Source: OLB11 sp041392835 (GTDB lineage Bacteria > Bacteroidota > Bacteroidia > Chitinophagales > Chitinophagaceae). From it: a DNA stretch of 64,000 bases. The notes beneath the pieces are model-generated. The model did not search any database. It worked only from the letters and a program-made list of their open reading frames with translations, and was not told the DNA's origin. The position numbers and the translations under genes were made by a program. Where the stretch lies: contig JAWKLF010000003.1 in assembly GCA_041392835.1 (NCBI GenBank), positions 124,001 to 188,000 of the forward strand. Direction: 5' to 3'. This document shows positions 56,350 to 64,000 of this stretch, one piece after another; position 1 is the stretch's first letter, and each line of letters begins with the position of its first letter.

Positions 56350-57366
56350 TTATTGGCCTTTTATACGAGTCCATAATTCTTCTATACCTTTTTTAAAATT
56401 GCTTTTATCGCGTGGTGGTTCTTTAAATCCAAAAAAGTATCCATCTGGTTTTTTGTAGAGTACATAATGAAATACAAAAGATTTTTCAAGACTAGTATCT
56501 ATAAAACTGTTTTTTCCGAACTTGACACAATAATAATTCAAGGTGTCGCCTTTTTGAGCACAAATATCATAACCTCTGCTAAACCATTTTAGAGCTTTAA
56601 TATCTTCTTGATTAGAATATTGTGCCGCCCATTCCGTATGACGAGGATAAGCAACCCAATGAAGTTTTTTCGTGTTGTCAAAAAGTGAATATTCTGCAGT
56701 ATAAAGGACACTATCGTTTACTGCATTGGCATACCATAGTACATTGTTTAGAATACTGGGATTTGTCATATAGGCCGAATACGGAATTTTTTCTTGTTCT
56801 AAAGACTTTTTAAATAACTGATTCATGAATCCTTTATTGATTAATATCAAAAACAAGTAGCTCATGGCATATACTAAAATTCCCTTATTGAAACGAAAAC
56901 GTAAATTTTTCTTATTCGAAAAAAATAAACTAATAATACAAGCTAATAACATGGGAACTGTAAACACTAAATCTACTATAGAAATAGTATTGATAGCATA
57001 ACTTTCGTTTGTAAATGGCAAGAGTAGCCTTGTGCCATAATTTGTAAAAGTATCTAATATTGAATGTCCCCAAAGACAAGCCAGCCAAGCAAAAAGTACA
57101 GCTTTAAAAGAAACTTTTTTTCTGAAAATAAGATAGGTAAGAAACGCTAATGGAATGGCATAGAGCGATTCCCATATTAAAGAATGTGTATGACCTCTAT
57201 GGTGGCACATATACATTTTGGCATCTTTGAGGCCTGTATAGAGTAAATCAAAATCGGGAAAGGTTTTGGCAAATGCTCCAATAAGCATGCCCCATCTTCC
57301 AATTTTTTTACCTAGCGTTATTTCGCCAATGGCTGCACCAAGAATAATATGGGAAACGGAATCCAA
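56350..57366 (-). CDS. Membrane-bound metal-dependent hydrolase (YdjM/DUF457-like)
   Basis: 338 residues. Starts MDSVSHIILGAAIGEI; FPDFDLLYTGL and CHHRGHTHSLIWE carry the metal ligands; WGHSILDTFTNYGTRLLLPF follows. About five membrane helices in the first 190 residues, then a soluble C-terminal domain of about 150 residues. Family function is unknown, with a presumed metal-dependent hydrolase role. It lies 6 bases downstream of yidC and is probably in the same transcript. Confidence 0.85.
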   Translation of the reverse strand: MDSVSHIILGAAIGEITLGKKIGRWGMLIGAFAKTFPDFDLLYTGLKDAKMYMCHHRGHTHSLIWESLYAIPLAFLTYLIFRKKVSFKAVLFAWLACLWGHSILDTFTNYGTRLLLPFTNESYAINTISIVDLVFTVPMLLACIISLFFSNKKNLRFRFNKGILVYAMSYLFLILINKGFMNQLFKKSLEQEKIPYSAYMTNPSILNNVLWYANAVNDSVLYTAEYSLFDNTKKLHWVAYPRHTEWAAQYSNQEDIKALKWFSRGYDICAQKGDTLNYYCVKFGKNSFIDTSLEKSFVFHYVLYKKPDGYFFGFKEPPRDKSNFKKGIEELWTRIKGQ

Positions 57367-57372
57367 CTGAAA

Positions 57373-59136
57373 TTATTTTTTGTTTGAATTTCGCATTCTT
57401 GCTTCATTTTGTTTCTGAATTTCAGCCATCCGTTTCATGAGTTTATTTTCTTTTGGAGCTTCATTCTTTTTGGCTTGTATTTGCGCATGAATTTTATCTG
57501 GATCAATAATCCAGTTTTGAATTACAAATTGCAAGCCTAAGGTAATCACGTTAGAAACAAAATAATAAAAAGTCAATGAGGCTGGAAGCTTATTAAAGAT
57601 ACCTAAGAACATGACAGGCATGATGAATGGCATGTATTTCATCATAGGGTTGCTTTGATCCATATTGGTCATGTTCATGGAGTATACAGCCATCAATAAA
57701 CTTGTTATTACAAATAAAATAGTAAATAAGCTGACATGGTCGCCATAGAATGGTATAGTAAATGGTAAATTGATAATAGAATCGTAAGTAGACAAGTCTT
57801 TAGCCCACAAAAACTTGTGTTGCCTTAATTCTATAGCATGCGGAAAGAAGGATAATAGAGCAAAGAAAACAGGTAATTGAAGAAGTGCTGGAAGGCAGCC
57901 TCCCAAAGGGTTTACGCCTGCTTGTCTATAGAGTTTCATCTGTTCTACACCAAAAGTCTGTTTATCTTCACCGTATTTTTCTTTTAGAGCATCTAACTCT
58001 GGTTTTAGTGCTTTCATTTTGGCACTCGAAACATAACTTTTATATGTAAATGGCGACATTAACAATCGTAGTATAAAAGTAAGTATTAAAATAACGATAC
58101 CATAGCTCGAAAATACTTTGGACAAGCCATTGAATATGGGCAATATAATCCATTTATTAATATATTTTACAAAACCAAAAATGCCATAGCTCAAGGGTAT
58201 AATCTCTTCAAATTCTATTTTGTAGCTTTTTAATAATTTATAATCATTGGGTCCATAAAAGAGTTTAAAGGGGATGTTGTTGCTATGTGCCAAACTCATA
58301 TTGGCTGTAAAATCCGAAAGCGCATGAGCAGCGGTGTCTGCCTTGGTAGGGAGCGCATGTACAGTACCTTTTTCTATTATTTTAGTATCAGTAATAAGGC
58401 ACGCATTAAAATAATGTTGTTTAAAACAAAGCCATTTAATGGCTTCATTAAAATCTTGTTTTTTATCTTCTTTTATAGTAAAATAATCATAACCATCTTT
58501 TTCTAAATTGTAGCATACTTGCGTATACATCTTTTGGCTTTCCATATCTCGCTCTGTAAGCAATGATCTATTTTGCCATTCAAAATCTATATTGTTATTA
58601 CTAATGTTTTGAGAAGGTAAAACATTCATGCCAGCCATAAAGCCAGTATCTGGAAGCGTATACTCTATTTGGAGATGAGGATTGCTAAAAGTAATTTTAT
58701 TTTTTGCTATTTGCGCATTGAAAAATAAATCTCTACTATGTATTTTGCTTCCTAGAGTAGTGTTGAAGCTAAAATCAAAATGATTAAAATCGCCATCAAA
58801 CAATATCAGAGGATTGCCTTGATAGGTTTTGAATTTTTTTAACCATACTTTGGTTGGGTAGGCACCCTTATTTGAAAAGCTAATTTCAACTTCGTTATTA
58901 CTCAGTGTAAAAGTTTCTTTGGCAATGCTATCAACTGCTGGTACTTGTGTAGAGGCATTCGAAAGGTTTTGTGTGCTGGTATCGGCTACTACAGGTTTGG
59001 GGTGAGCCTTAGCATTTTCTATAGAATCTTTACGTTTTTGCTGTTGATACTTAATTTCTCCTTGTTGATTGTAAAAAATGTAACCGATTAATAAGAGCAT
59101 TAATAGGCCAAATCCAAGCAATGTGTTTTTGTCCAT
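57373..59136 (-). CDS. yidC: Membrane protein insertase YidC
   Basis: 587 residues from the ATG at 59136, beginning MDKNTLLGFGLLMLLLIGYI. Helix 1, then a large periplasmic beta-domain (about 55-340), then the insertase core. The core includes LRLLMSPFTYKSYVSSAKM, the cytoplasmic helical hairpin with QMKLYRQAGVNPLGG, and three further helices ending near LGLQFVIQNWII. It inserts proteins into the inner membrane with or without SecYEG. A basic tail (KRMAEIQKQNEARMRNSNKK) is at the C-terminus. The usual Bacteroidota neighbour pyrG is not here. Confidence 0.95.
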   Translation of the reverse strand: MDKNTLLGFGLLMLLLIGYIFYNQQGEIKYQQQKRKDSIENAKAHPKPVVADTSTQNLSNASTQVPAVDSIAKETFTLSNNEVEISFSNKGAYPTKVWLKKFKTYQGNPLILFDGDFNHFDFSFNTTLGSKIHSRDLFFNAQIAKNKITFSNPHLQIEYTLPDTGFMAGMNVLPSQNISNNNIDFEWQNRSLLTERDMESQKMYTQVCYNLEKDGYDYFTIKEDKKQDFNEAIKWLCFKQHYFNACLITDTKIIEKGTVHALPTKADTAAHALSDFTANMSLAHSNNIPFKLFYGPNDYKLLKSYKIEFEEIIPLSYGIFGFVKYINKWIILPIFNGLSKVFSSYGIVILILTFILRLLMSPFTYKSYVSSAKMKALKPELDALKEKYGEDKQTFGVEQMKLYRQAGVNPLGGCLPALLQLPVFFALLSFFPHAIELRQHKFLWAKDLSTYDSIINLPFTIPFYGDHVSLFTILFVITSLLMAVYSMNMTNMDQSNPMMKYMPFIMPVMFLGIFNKLPASLTFYYFVSNVITLGLQFVIQNWIIDPDKIHAQIQAKKNEAPKENKLMKRMAEIQKQNEARMRNSNKK

Positions 59137-59338
59137 GGGTGTGTTGAAAAATGAAGCGCAAATATACGTTGTTCCATATTCTATTGCAGACATTCCACCG
59201 TATTATTCTTTAATTATCCATTTATAAATTTATCAAATAAGGAGTATAAAGTACTATTGCATGGTCTGGCACTTAAAATAGGTCAATTTTGAACTGAATT
59301 TAACCCCTTATCCTTGATGGTTTTGCTGAAAAATTTAT

Positions 59339-59346
59339 TACCTTTG
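59339..59346 (+). promoter_or_regulatory. Candidate -7 box for queA
   Basis: TACCTTTG matches TAnnTTTG, 18 bases before the queA ATG at 59364. A TTG at 59314-59316 gives a spacer of 22 bases. Confidence 0.45.
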
Positions 59347-59363
59347 CAAACTATTTTTACAAA

Positions 59364-60413
59364 ATGAAGTTATCTCAATATATTTACGACTTACCTCAAA
59401 ATCTTATAGCGCAATATCCTGCTAAGAACCGCGAAGACAGCAAATTGATGGTTATCCATAAGGATAGCGGAAAAATAGAACATAAGCACTTTAGAGATAT
59501 TTTAGAATATTTTGACGAAAAAGACCTTATGGTAGCCAATAATACGAAAGTATTTAATGCTCGTTTGTTTGGTAGAAAAGAAAAAACAGGTGCCAAAATT
59601 GAAGTATTCTTATTAAGAGAATTAAATAAACAAAATCGTCTTTGGGATGTCATTGTTGAGCCAGCACGTAAAATTCGTGTAGGAAACAAGCTTTATTTTG
59701 GAGAAGATAATTCCTTAGTAGCAGAAGTGGTAGATAATACTACATCCAGAGGTAGAACTATTCGTTTTTTATTTGATGGTACCAATGAAGAGTTAAAAAC
59801 GATTTTGGATAATATGGGCGAACCACCTTTGCCTAAATATATCAAACGCTTGCCTGAAGAATCAGACAAAGAGCGCTATCAAACGGTATATGCCAAAGTA
59901 GAAGGAGCTGTGGCAGCACCTACAGCCGGCTTGCATTTTAGTAAAGAACTTATCAAAAGAGCTGAGATAAAAGGAATACGATTTGCAGAAGTAACCTTGC
60001 ATACAAGCTTAAGTACCTTTAGACCTATAGAAGTAGAGGATTTGACTAAGCACAAAATGGATGCAGAGTATTACAAAATAGATGATTATGCTGGCAAGCT
60101 AATAAATACTGCCAAGGAAAATGGCAAACGTATTTGTGCTATAGGCACTACTACCATGCGTGTATTAGAATCTTCTATTACCACCACAGGAAATCAAAAA
60201 CCAAGCGAAGGTTGGACTAATATTTTTATTTATCCGCCTTATGAATTTAACATAGCCGATTCATTAATTACAAACTTTCATTTGCCTAAATCAAGTTTAT
60301 TGATATTAGTAACAGCATTTATGGGATACGATTTGACTATGGAAGCATACAAACTCGCTATCAAAAATAAATATCGCTTCTTTAGCTATGGCGATGCGAT
60401 GTTGGTTATATAA
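59364..60413 (+). CDS. queA: S-adenosylmethionine:tRNA ribosyltransferase-isomerase
   Basis: 349 residues, the usual length. Makes epoxyqueuosine in tRNA from preQ1-tRNA and SAM. Motifs: the start YDLPQNLIAQYPAKNREDSKLMV, VANNTKVFNARLFGRK, GAVAAPTAGLHFSKEL and the end PKSSLLILVTAFMGYD. Stands alone on its strand. Confidence 0.96.
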   Translation: MKLSQYIYDLPQNLIAQYPAKNREDSKLMVIHKDSGKIEHKHFRDILEYFDEKDLMVANNTKVFNARLFGRKEKTGAKIEVFLLRELNKQNRLWDVIVEPARKIRVGNKLYFGEDNSLVAEVVDNTTSRGRTIRFLFDGTNEELKTILDNMGEPPLPKYIKRLPEESDKERYQTVYAKVEGAVAAPTAGLHFSKELIKRAEIKGIRFAEVTLHTSLSTFRPIEVEDLTKHKMDAEYYKIDDYAGKLINTAKENGKRICAIGTTTMRVLESSITTTGNQKPSEGWTNIFIYPPYEFNIADSLITNFHLPKSSLLILVTAFMGYDLTMEAYKLAIKNKYRFFSYGDAMLVI

Positions 60414-60589
60414 ATGTAGGCTGTACTATTACTAATATATTTGATACAAATTGCTTGGAACTTATTTCAATATTGATAAGTGGGTATAGAATGTAAACCT
60501 TTATTAATTGTTTTACTCTTACACATAGAATTTTATTTGTCAGGTATAAGTGTAGGTTGACAAATGCTATTCGCTTTCTTTGTTATTAT

Positions 60590-63430
60590 CTATATCTTAT
60601 ATAGTTGTGGTGTATGACGTCTTATTCGTGAATGTCTGATCCAAATTACAAGTCCGAATAAAATTGCTAAAATCCATAAACTCGGTTCGCTCATTTGTTG
60701 TGTGTCTTCGTCAAGGTCTAAAGATTTGTTACCCGACAAAACTTGTTCTTGCTTCTTTCTCAAAATCGCTTTTTGTGCTTCGTTTTCAACAACCAAATAG
60801 GATGTTACAGGTGTCATTACTTTTGAAATGAAACTGTATTTTACCATATTCAGCCATTCTTTATCTGATGTTTCAGGGTGTAAAATCTGCGATGTCCATT
60901 TTGCTTGCATTGTCAAAGCAGAGTGCCAATTCTTCTCTTTGATTTCCGTTTCAGTTGTATGAAAAATGTCTTTTTTTAAAATGATACTTGGTTTGTTGTC
61001 GTTTGGTAAGTAGGCGATAGAATTGTCGGAAAGTTTAAATTCAAAAACAGCTTGGTCAAACGAATAATTTGTGCTGTCAGAAAGTTGTTTTGTTGGATTG
61101 TCAATTAGTGAATGTACCTGTAAGACTCCCTTGTCGCTAAGGTTATAAAACAAATCACTTTCTGGAAAAGCAAATTTGAAGTCGGAAAAATCTTTGTCCA
61201 AAACTGCATTCTGAAAACTATCCGTAACTACTACGATAACAGGATAGGATTTATTTTTGTCTTTATAAGTTTTAAACAATGTTGTGTTTATAGCTCTTTC
61301 CAAATAAAAACCCCCTTCAAATGTTTGCGATTGAAAATTCTGTTTCCAATCATTTGCTAATAGGAAAGTATTTACATAGCTGTTTACAAAACTAATTTGT
61401 GCATTTTCTGCAAGCGGTTTATTGCTTTCTAAAATTTGTTCTATTCGTTTAGTAAAGTCGTCTGAATACTTGTTTTTGTTTTTTGAAACATCAACTAAAA
61501 AATGAAAATATGGTTTGCGTTGAACTGTTTTGAGCGTTTGTTTTTGTTGAGTTGAAATATAAACTATGTTTTCATTTTCAATTTTTTCGTTCTTTGTTTC
61601 TTCTGCATTTCCCAACTCAACTTGGATATTATCAATCGTCAGTTGAAGCGGTTCTTTATGCAAAAAATCAATTCCTGTTTTACGAACTTCGTTTTTTGAA
61701 AACGGGAATACTCTAAAAGCAACTTTTTTGCCCGTGAGATAATGCAAAATTCCGGGGTCTTTGTTTTCGTTTCTGATATTTGAAAACACCCACATTGCTG
61801 ATTTTTTCTCTGCTAAAATTCCAAACTCTTTTTTATTTCCTACATATAAATAATAGTCGCTAATCCAACAGCCTTCTGGCAAATCAATTGTAGTAGCATA
61901 TTCCGAAAACCAAGTGTTTTCGCTTTTGTTGGTTATTTCCAAATCAACCCAAGTTTTCCAGGCGTTTTGTGATTTATCATAAGTGCTGTTGCTTGAAAAG
62001 TTTGTGATTTTTACATTGTTATTTCTAATGTTTTCAGAACTTACTTTAATTGAAGGATTGCCGAAAAATATTTTTTCAATATAGTTGATTTTCGTATCGG
62101 ACAATGTAAGATTATCCAATACTAACCAATTGAAATAAGACGATAAATATGGAATTTGAATACCAAAAATTACGTCATTGTTTTTGTCTTTATGATGCTT
62201 GACAACATTTAGCGTTTTTTGAAGCGATGTTTTGTCAATGTCGTATTTCTTTGAATAATCAGGACTGTATAAATAAGCCAATGTTTCGTTTAAAACGCTT
62301 TTGTCTTTCAGGTAAGTTGCCGTAATAAATACAGGAAATACCAAAAATCCAAACAACGAAATTCCAATAATTATTTTCTTTGAGAATAAAGTTTTCAGAT
62401 ATCGAAAATCCTTTGAAAGTTCGTTTGTGTGAATAACGAAAAGCAACAAAGGAGTAAGCATTAAAAACCCTGTTCCGATTGCAATAATGGCAACAACAGA
62501 CAAAGGCAAAAAAGGCAAGAACACCAAAAAGAAATAGAATGTGTAAGCAAAAGTTATGCTTCGTCCGATGAACAAAAACAGTCGGTAAATTTTGTTGTCA
62601 AGATTGGGCAAACAAATCAAAACACCATTGATAACGGCAAGAATATAAAACCAAACATTATTGAAATCCCCAAAAATTCCCGAATTGGTTTCACTAAAGC
62701 CTCTAAATCCGTTGAATAAATGTCCATTGTTTACTGATAATCCAATTAGCGGAAGCACAATCGCAATCGGGATTTTCCAAGCCAGCTGATACTTTTGCCA
62801 AACATCTGCTTTTTTAGTTGCAAGAATAAAGATGCTTTTGACTAAGAAAAAGAGAAATACTAATGTGGCTACAATTACAAGTATCAATATAGCGTGAACG
62901 CTAAATTCACTGTAAATAGGTTGCCATAACGGAAGTATGATTTGCGAAAACAAGTAACCCACAATAGGAATACTAATTGCAATTAGAAAACTTACCCATG
63001 CCTTGTGTTCTTTGGTTTCAGGTGTGAAATGTGTAACCAAAATAAACAACGAATAAGCAAGCGTCGGCATTAAAAATGTGCCAACGTATATGAAAATATT
63101 TCCCGAAATCATCCATTGCGGAATACTAAACGGAATGATTTTGTCTAAATGAAAACCGTATAGATAAACAAACGGAATGTAGCAAAGTAAGGCAAGAACG
63201 CCATACCAAACGGAAACATTTTGCTTTTTGAAAGTCAGATAAACCGTATAAGTGAAATTCAGCAATCCTAAAATACCTAACGTCAAACCAAAAGATTTCC
63301 AAAGTCGGATATTATTTTCGTCCAATAGTGTTTTGATGATATTAAACTGTCCGAAAAAAAGTATAAACAGCACTACAATCGGTAGTGTGTTGATGATAAA
63401 AAGCCATTTGGGATTAAGCAAGTTTCGCAT
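60590..63430 (-). CDS. MSEP-CTERM protein (exosortase substrate) with VIT/VWA-like region
   Basis: 946 residues, close to the length I recall for the family (about 950). The first half has about ten membrane helices. The middle (about 480-600) looks like a VIT domain (NTWFSEYATTIDLPEGCW). It is followed by a VWA-like domain with a degenerate metal site (HFLVDVSKNKN) and VIVVVTDSF. The last 34 residues begin MSEP (Met913), then a helix (LWILAILFGLVIWI), then a basic tail (RHSRIRRH): the three-part sorting signal. It overlaps the exosortase gene by 17 bases. Function of the mature protein is unknown. Confidence 0.85.
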   Translation of the reverse strand: MRNLLNPKWLFIINTLPIVVLFILFFGQFNIIKTLLDENNIRLWKSFGLTLGILGLLNFTYTVYLTFKKQNVSVWYGVLALLCYIPFVYLYGFHLDKIIPFSIPQWMISGNIFIYVGTFLMPTLAYSLFILVTHFTPETKEHKAWVSFLIAISIPIVGYLFSQIILPLWQPIYSEFSVHAILILVIVATLVFLFFLVKSIFILATKKADVWQKYQLAWKIPIAIVLPLIGLSVNNGHLFNGFRGFSETNSGIFGDFNNVWFYILAVINGVLICLPNLDNKIYRLFLFIGRSITFAYTFYFFLVFLPFLPLSVVAIIAIGTGFLMLTPLLLFVIHTNELSKDFRYLKTLFSKKIIIGISLFGFLVFPVFITATYLKDKSVLNETLAYLYSPDYSKKYDIDKTSLQKTLNVVKHHKDKNNDVIFGIQIPYLSSYFNWLVLDNLTLSDTKINYIEKIFFGNPSIKVSSENIRNNNVKITNFSSNSTYDKSQNAWKTWVDLEITNKSENTWFSEYATTIDLPEGCWISDYYLYVGNKKEFGILAEKKSAMWVFSNIRNENKDPGILHYLTGKKVAFRVFPFSKNEVRKTGIDFLHKEPLQLTIDNIQVELGNAEETKNEKIENENIVYISTQQKQTLKTVQRKPYFHFLVDVSKNKNKYSDDFTKRIEQILESNKPLAENAQISFVNSYVNTFLLANDWKQNFQSQTFEGGFYLERAINTTLFKTYKDKNKSYPVIVVVTDSFQNAVLDKDFSDFKFAFPESDLFYNLSDKGVLQVHSLIDNPTKQLSDSTNYSFDQAVFEFKLSDNSIAYLPNDNKPSIILKKDIFHTTETEIKEKNWHSALTMQAKWTSQILHPETSDKEWLNMVKYSFISKVMTPVTSYLVVENEAQKAILRKKQEQVLSGNKSLDLDEDTQQMSEPSLWILAILFGLVIWIRHSRIRRHTPQLYKI

Positions 63431-63947
63431 TATGCTGTCTGTGTATTAAAAGTTTTTCTATCAAGTAATAAGCCAAAACAAGGAATGACAAATTTGTAAT
63501 TATCCCAACGGCTTCGTGTATTAAATGTTGTTGGTTCGCAAAAAAAATCTTTGTTTGATTTTGCACAATAACAGAAGCAAAAATCCGAGAGGCATTTACA
63601 AAAATTGTCAGTAGATAAGCACAAAATAAAACTGTCGGAATAGACAACATTTTGTGAAAAGGTTTGTCCAGATATTTTATTGTCAGATATGTAAAAATAA
63701 GAAAACACAGAATCGAAAAATTAAATCCCGAACAGGATTTGTCAATAAGTATGTTCAATTTGCGGTGATAAAATCCTTTGTCTGCATAGTAAACAGAATT
63801 TGAACCTGTCAAAAGTCCGACAAGTTTGTCTGTCGGTTTGAGTAAGAAAGTCAAATAGTTGTTGTCGGCAAATGTAAAACTGAATTTCAGCAATATGAAA
63901 AGCCCTACTGCCGTCAAATAATATGGTATGTTTTTGTTTAACTGCAC
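63414..63947 (-). CDS. xrtK: Exosortase, probably XrtK type
   Basis: 177 residues from a GTG at 63947, with about five membrane helices. The exosortase triad is visible: Cys72 in DKSCSGFNF, Arg121 in NASRIF and His144 in LIHEAVGI. Exosortases cleave substrates at a C-terminal tripartite signal, by analogy with archaeosortase and sortase. The adjacent MSEP substrate suggests the XrtK class; XrtN is the alternative. The frame stays open to the right window edge, so the true start could be further upstream. Confidence 0.82.
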   Translation of the reverse strand: MQLNKNIPYYLTAVGLFILLKFSFTFADNNYLTFLLKPTDKLVGLLTGSNSVYYADKGFYHRKLNILIDKSCSGFNFSILCFLIFTYLTIKYLDKPFHKMLSIPTVLFCAYLLTIFVNASRIFASVIVQNQTKIFFANQQHLIHEAVGIITNLSFLVLAYYLIEKLLIHRQHNAKLA

Positions 63948-64000
63948 GGGCTCTGTAATATAGGTGATTACATTAGACTGTCTTTCGAATTTCTTTTTCA

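Noticed and set aside
60414..60589. A gene or RNA between queA and the MSEP gene
   Set aside because: 176 AT-rich bases, with no open frame with a start, no stable stem and no tRNA-like fold that I can see.
60590..63947. Recent horizontal transfer of the exosortase unit inferred from base composition
   Set aside because: A spot check of one line gave GC content as low as the rest of the window, so composition does not set it apart.

Overview
The window is a 64-kb stretch of an AT-rich genome from the phylum Bacteroidota. Several signs support this. Three secreted proteins carry type IX secretion (T9SS) sorting domains, two of type A and one of type B. Promoter-like boxes match the phylum's TTTG / TAnnTTTG consensus, most clearly upstream of acpP. 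Other signs are a Rho factor with a long lysine-rich insert, lipoproteins of SusD-like low-complexity style, and an exosortase paired with an MSEP-type substrate. I cannot name the genus; a Chitinophagales/Sphingobacteriales-like lineage is a guess. I saw no rRNA, tRNA, CRISPR array or prophage.

Layout. 0-12.4 kb is mostly core genes: the end of a di-heme peroxidase, rho, acpP-fabF, an HtrA protease, an acyl-CoA reductase divergent from a ferredoxin, kdsC, a membrane zinc peptidase, radA and comF. 12.4-22.8 kb holds a surface-polysaccharide locus: rfbBA, WbpD- and WbpB-type genes, a Wzx flippase, a methyltransferase, a glycosyltransferase, a hexapeptide acyltransferase and a deacetylase. It runs directly into a 1,621-residue T9SS protein with a transglutaminase-like core (22.9-27.7 kb). 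27.7-33.9 kb carries thioredoxin, cvfB, a thioesterase, map and a secreted pappalysin-like protease. A complete IS3-family element with a 4-bp target duplication sits at 34.0-35.3 kb, next to a type-B T9SS surface protein (35.4-38.6 kb). 38.6-48.8 kb is a minus-strand block: a response regulator, lptC, an outer-membrane protein, coaX, and an apparent operon of GHL10 hydrolase, FAD oxidoreductase, C45 Ntn-hydrolase, acpS, PaaK-like ligase and an S4 protein. 48.9-60.4 kb has a PagL-like deacylase, a WbpA/TviB dehydrogenase, a WecA-like transferase, a UvrD/PD-(D/E)XK helicase-nuclease, a rhodanese-thioredoxin fusion, yidC and queA. The right edge (60.6-63.9 kb) is an MSEP-CTERM protein with its exosortase.

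How the parts fit. WbpA, WbpB and WbpD together make most of the route to diacetylated glucuronic-acid sugars. In Porphyromonas gingivalis such a sugar anchors T9SS cargo to surface A-LPS, so the polysaccharide locus and the T9SS cargo here may belong to one surface-anchoring pathway (inference). The exosortase/MSEP pair would be a second, separate sorting system.

Quality note. Six single-base frame disruptions, all in short homopolymers and four of them within 6.0-8.3 kb, break genes that otherwise look intact. They look more like sequencing or assembly errors than decay.
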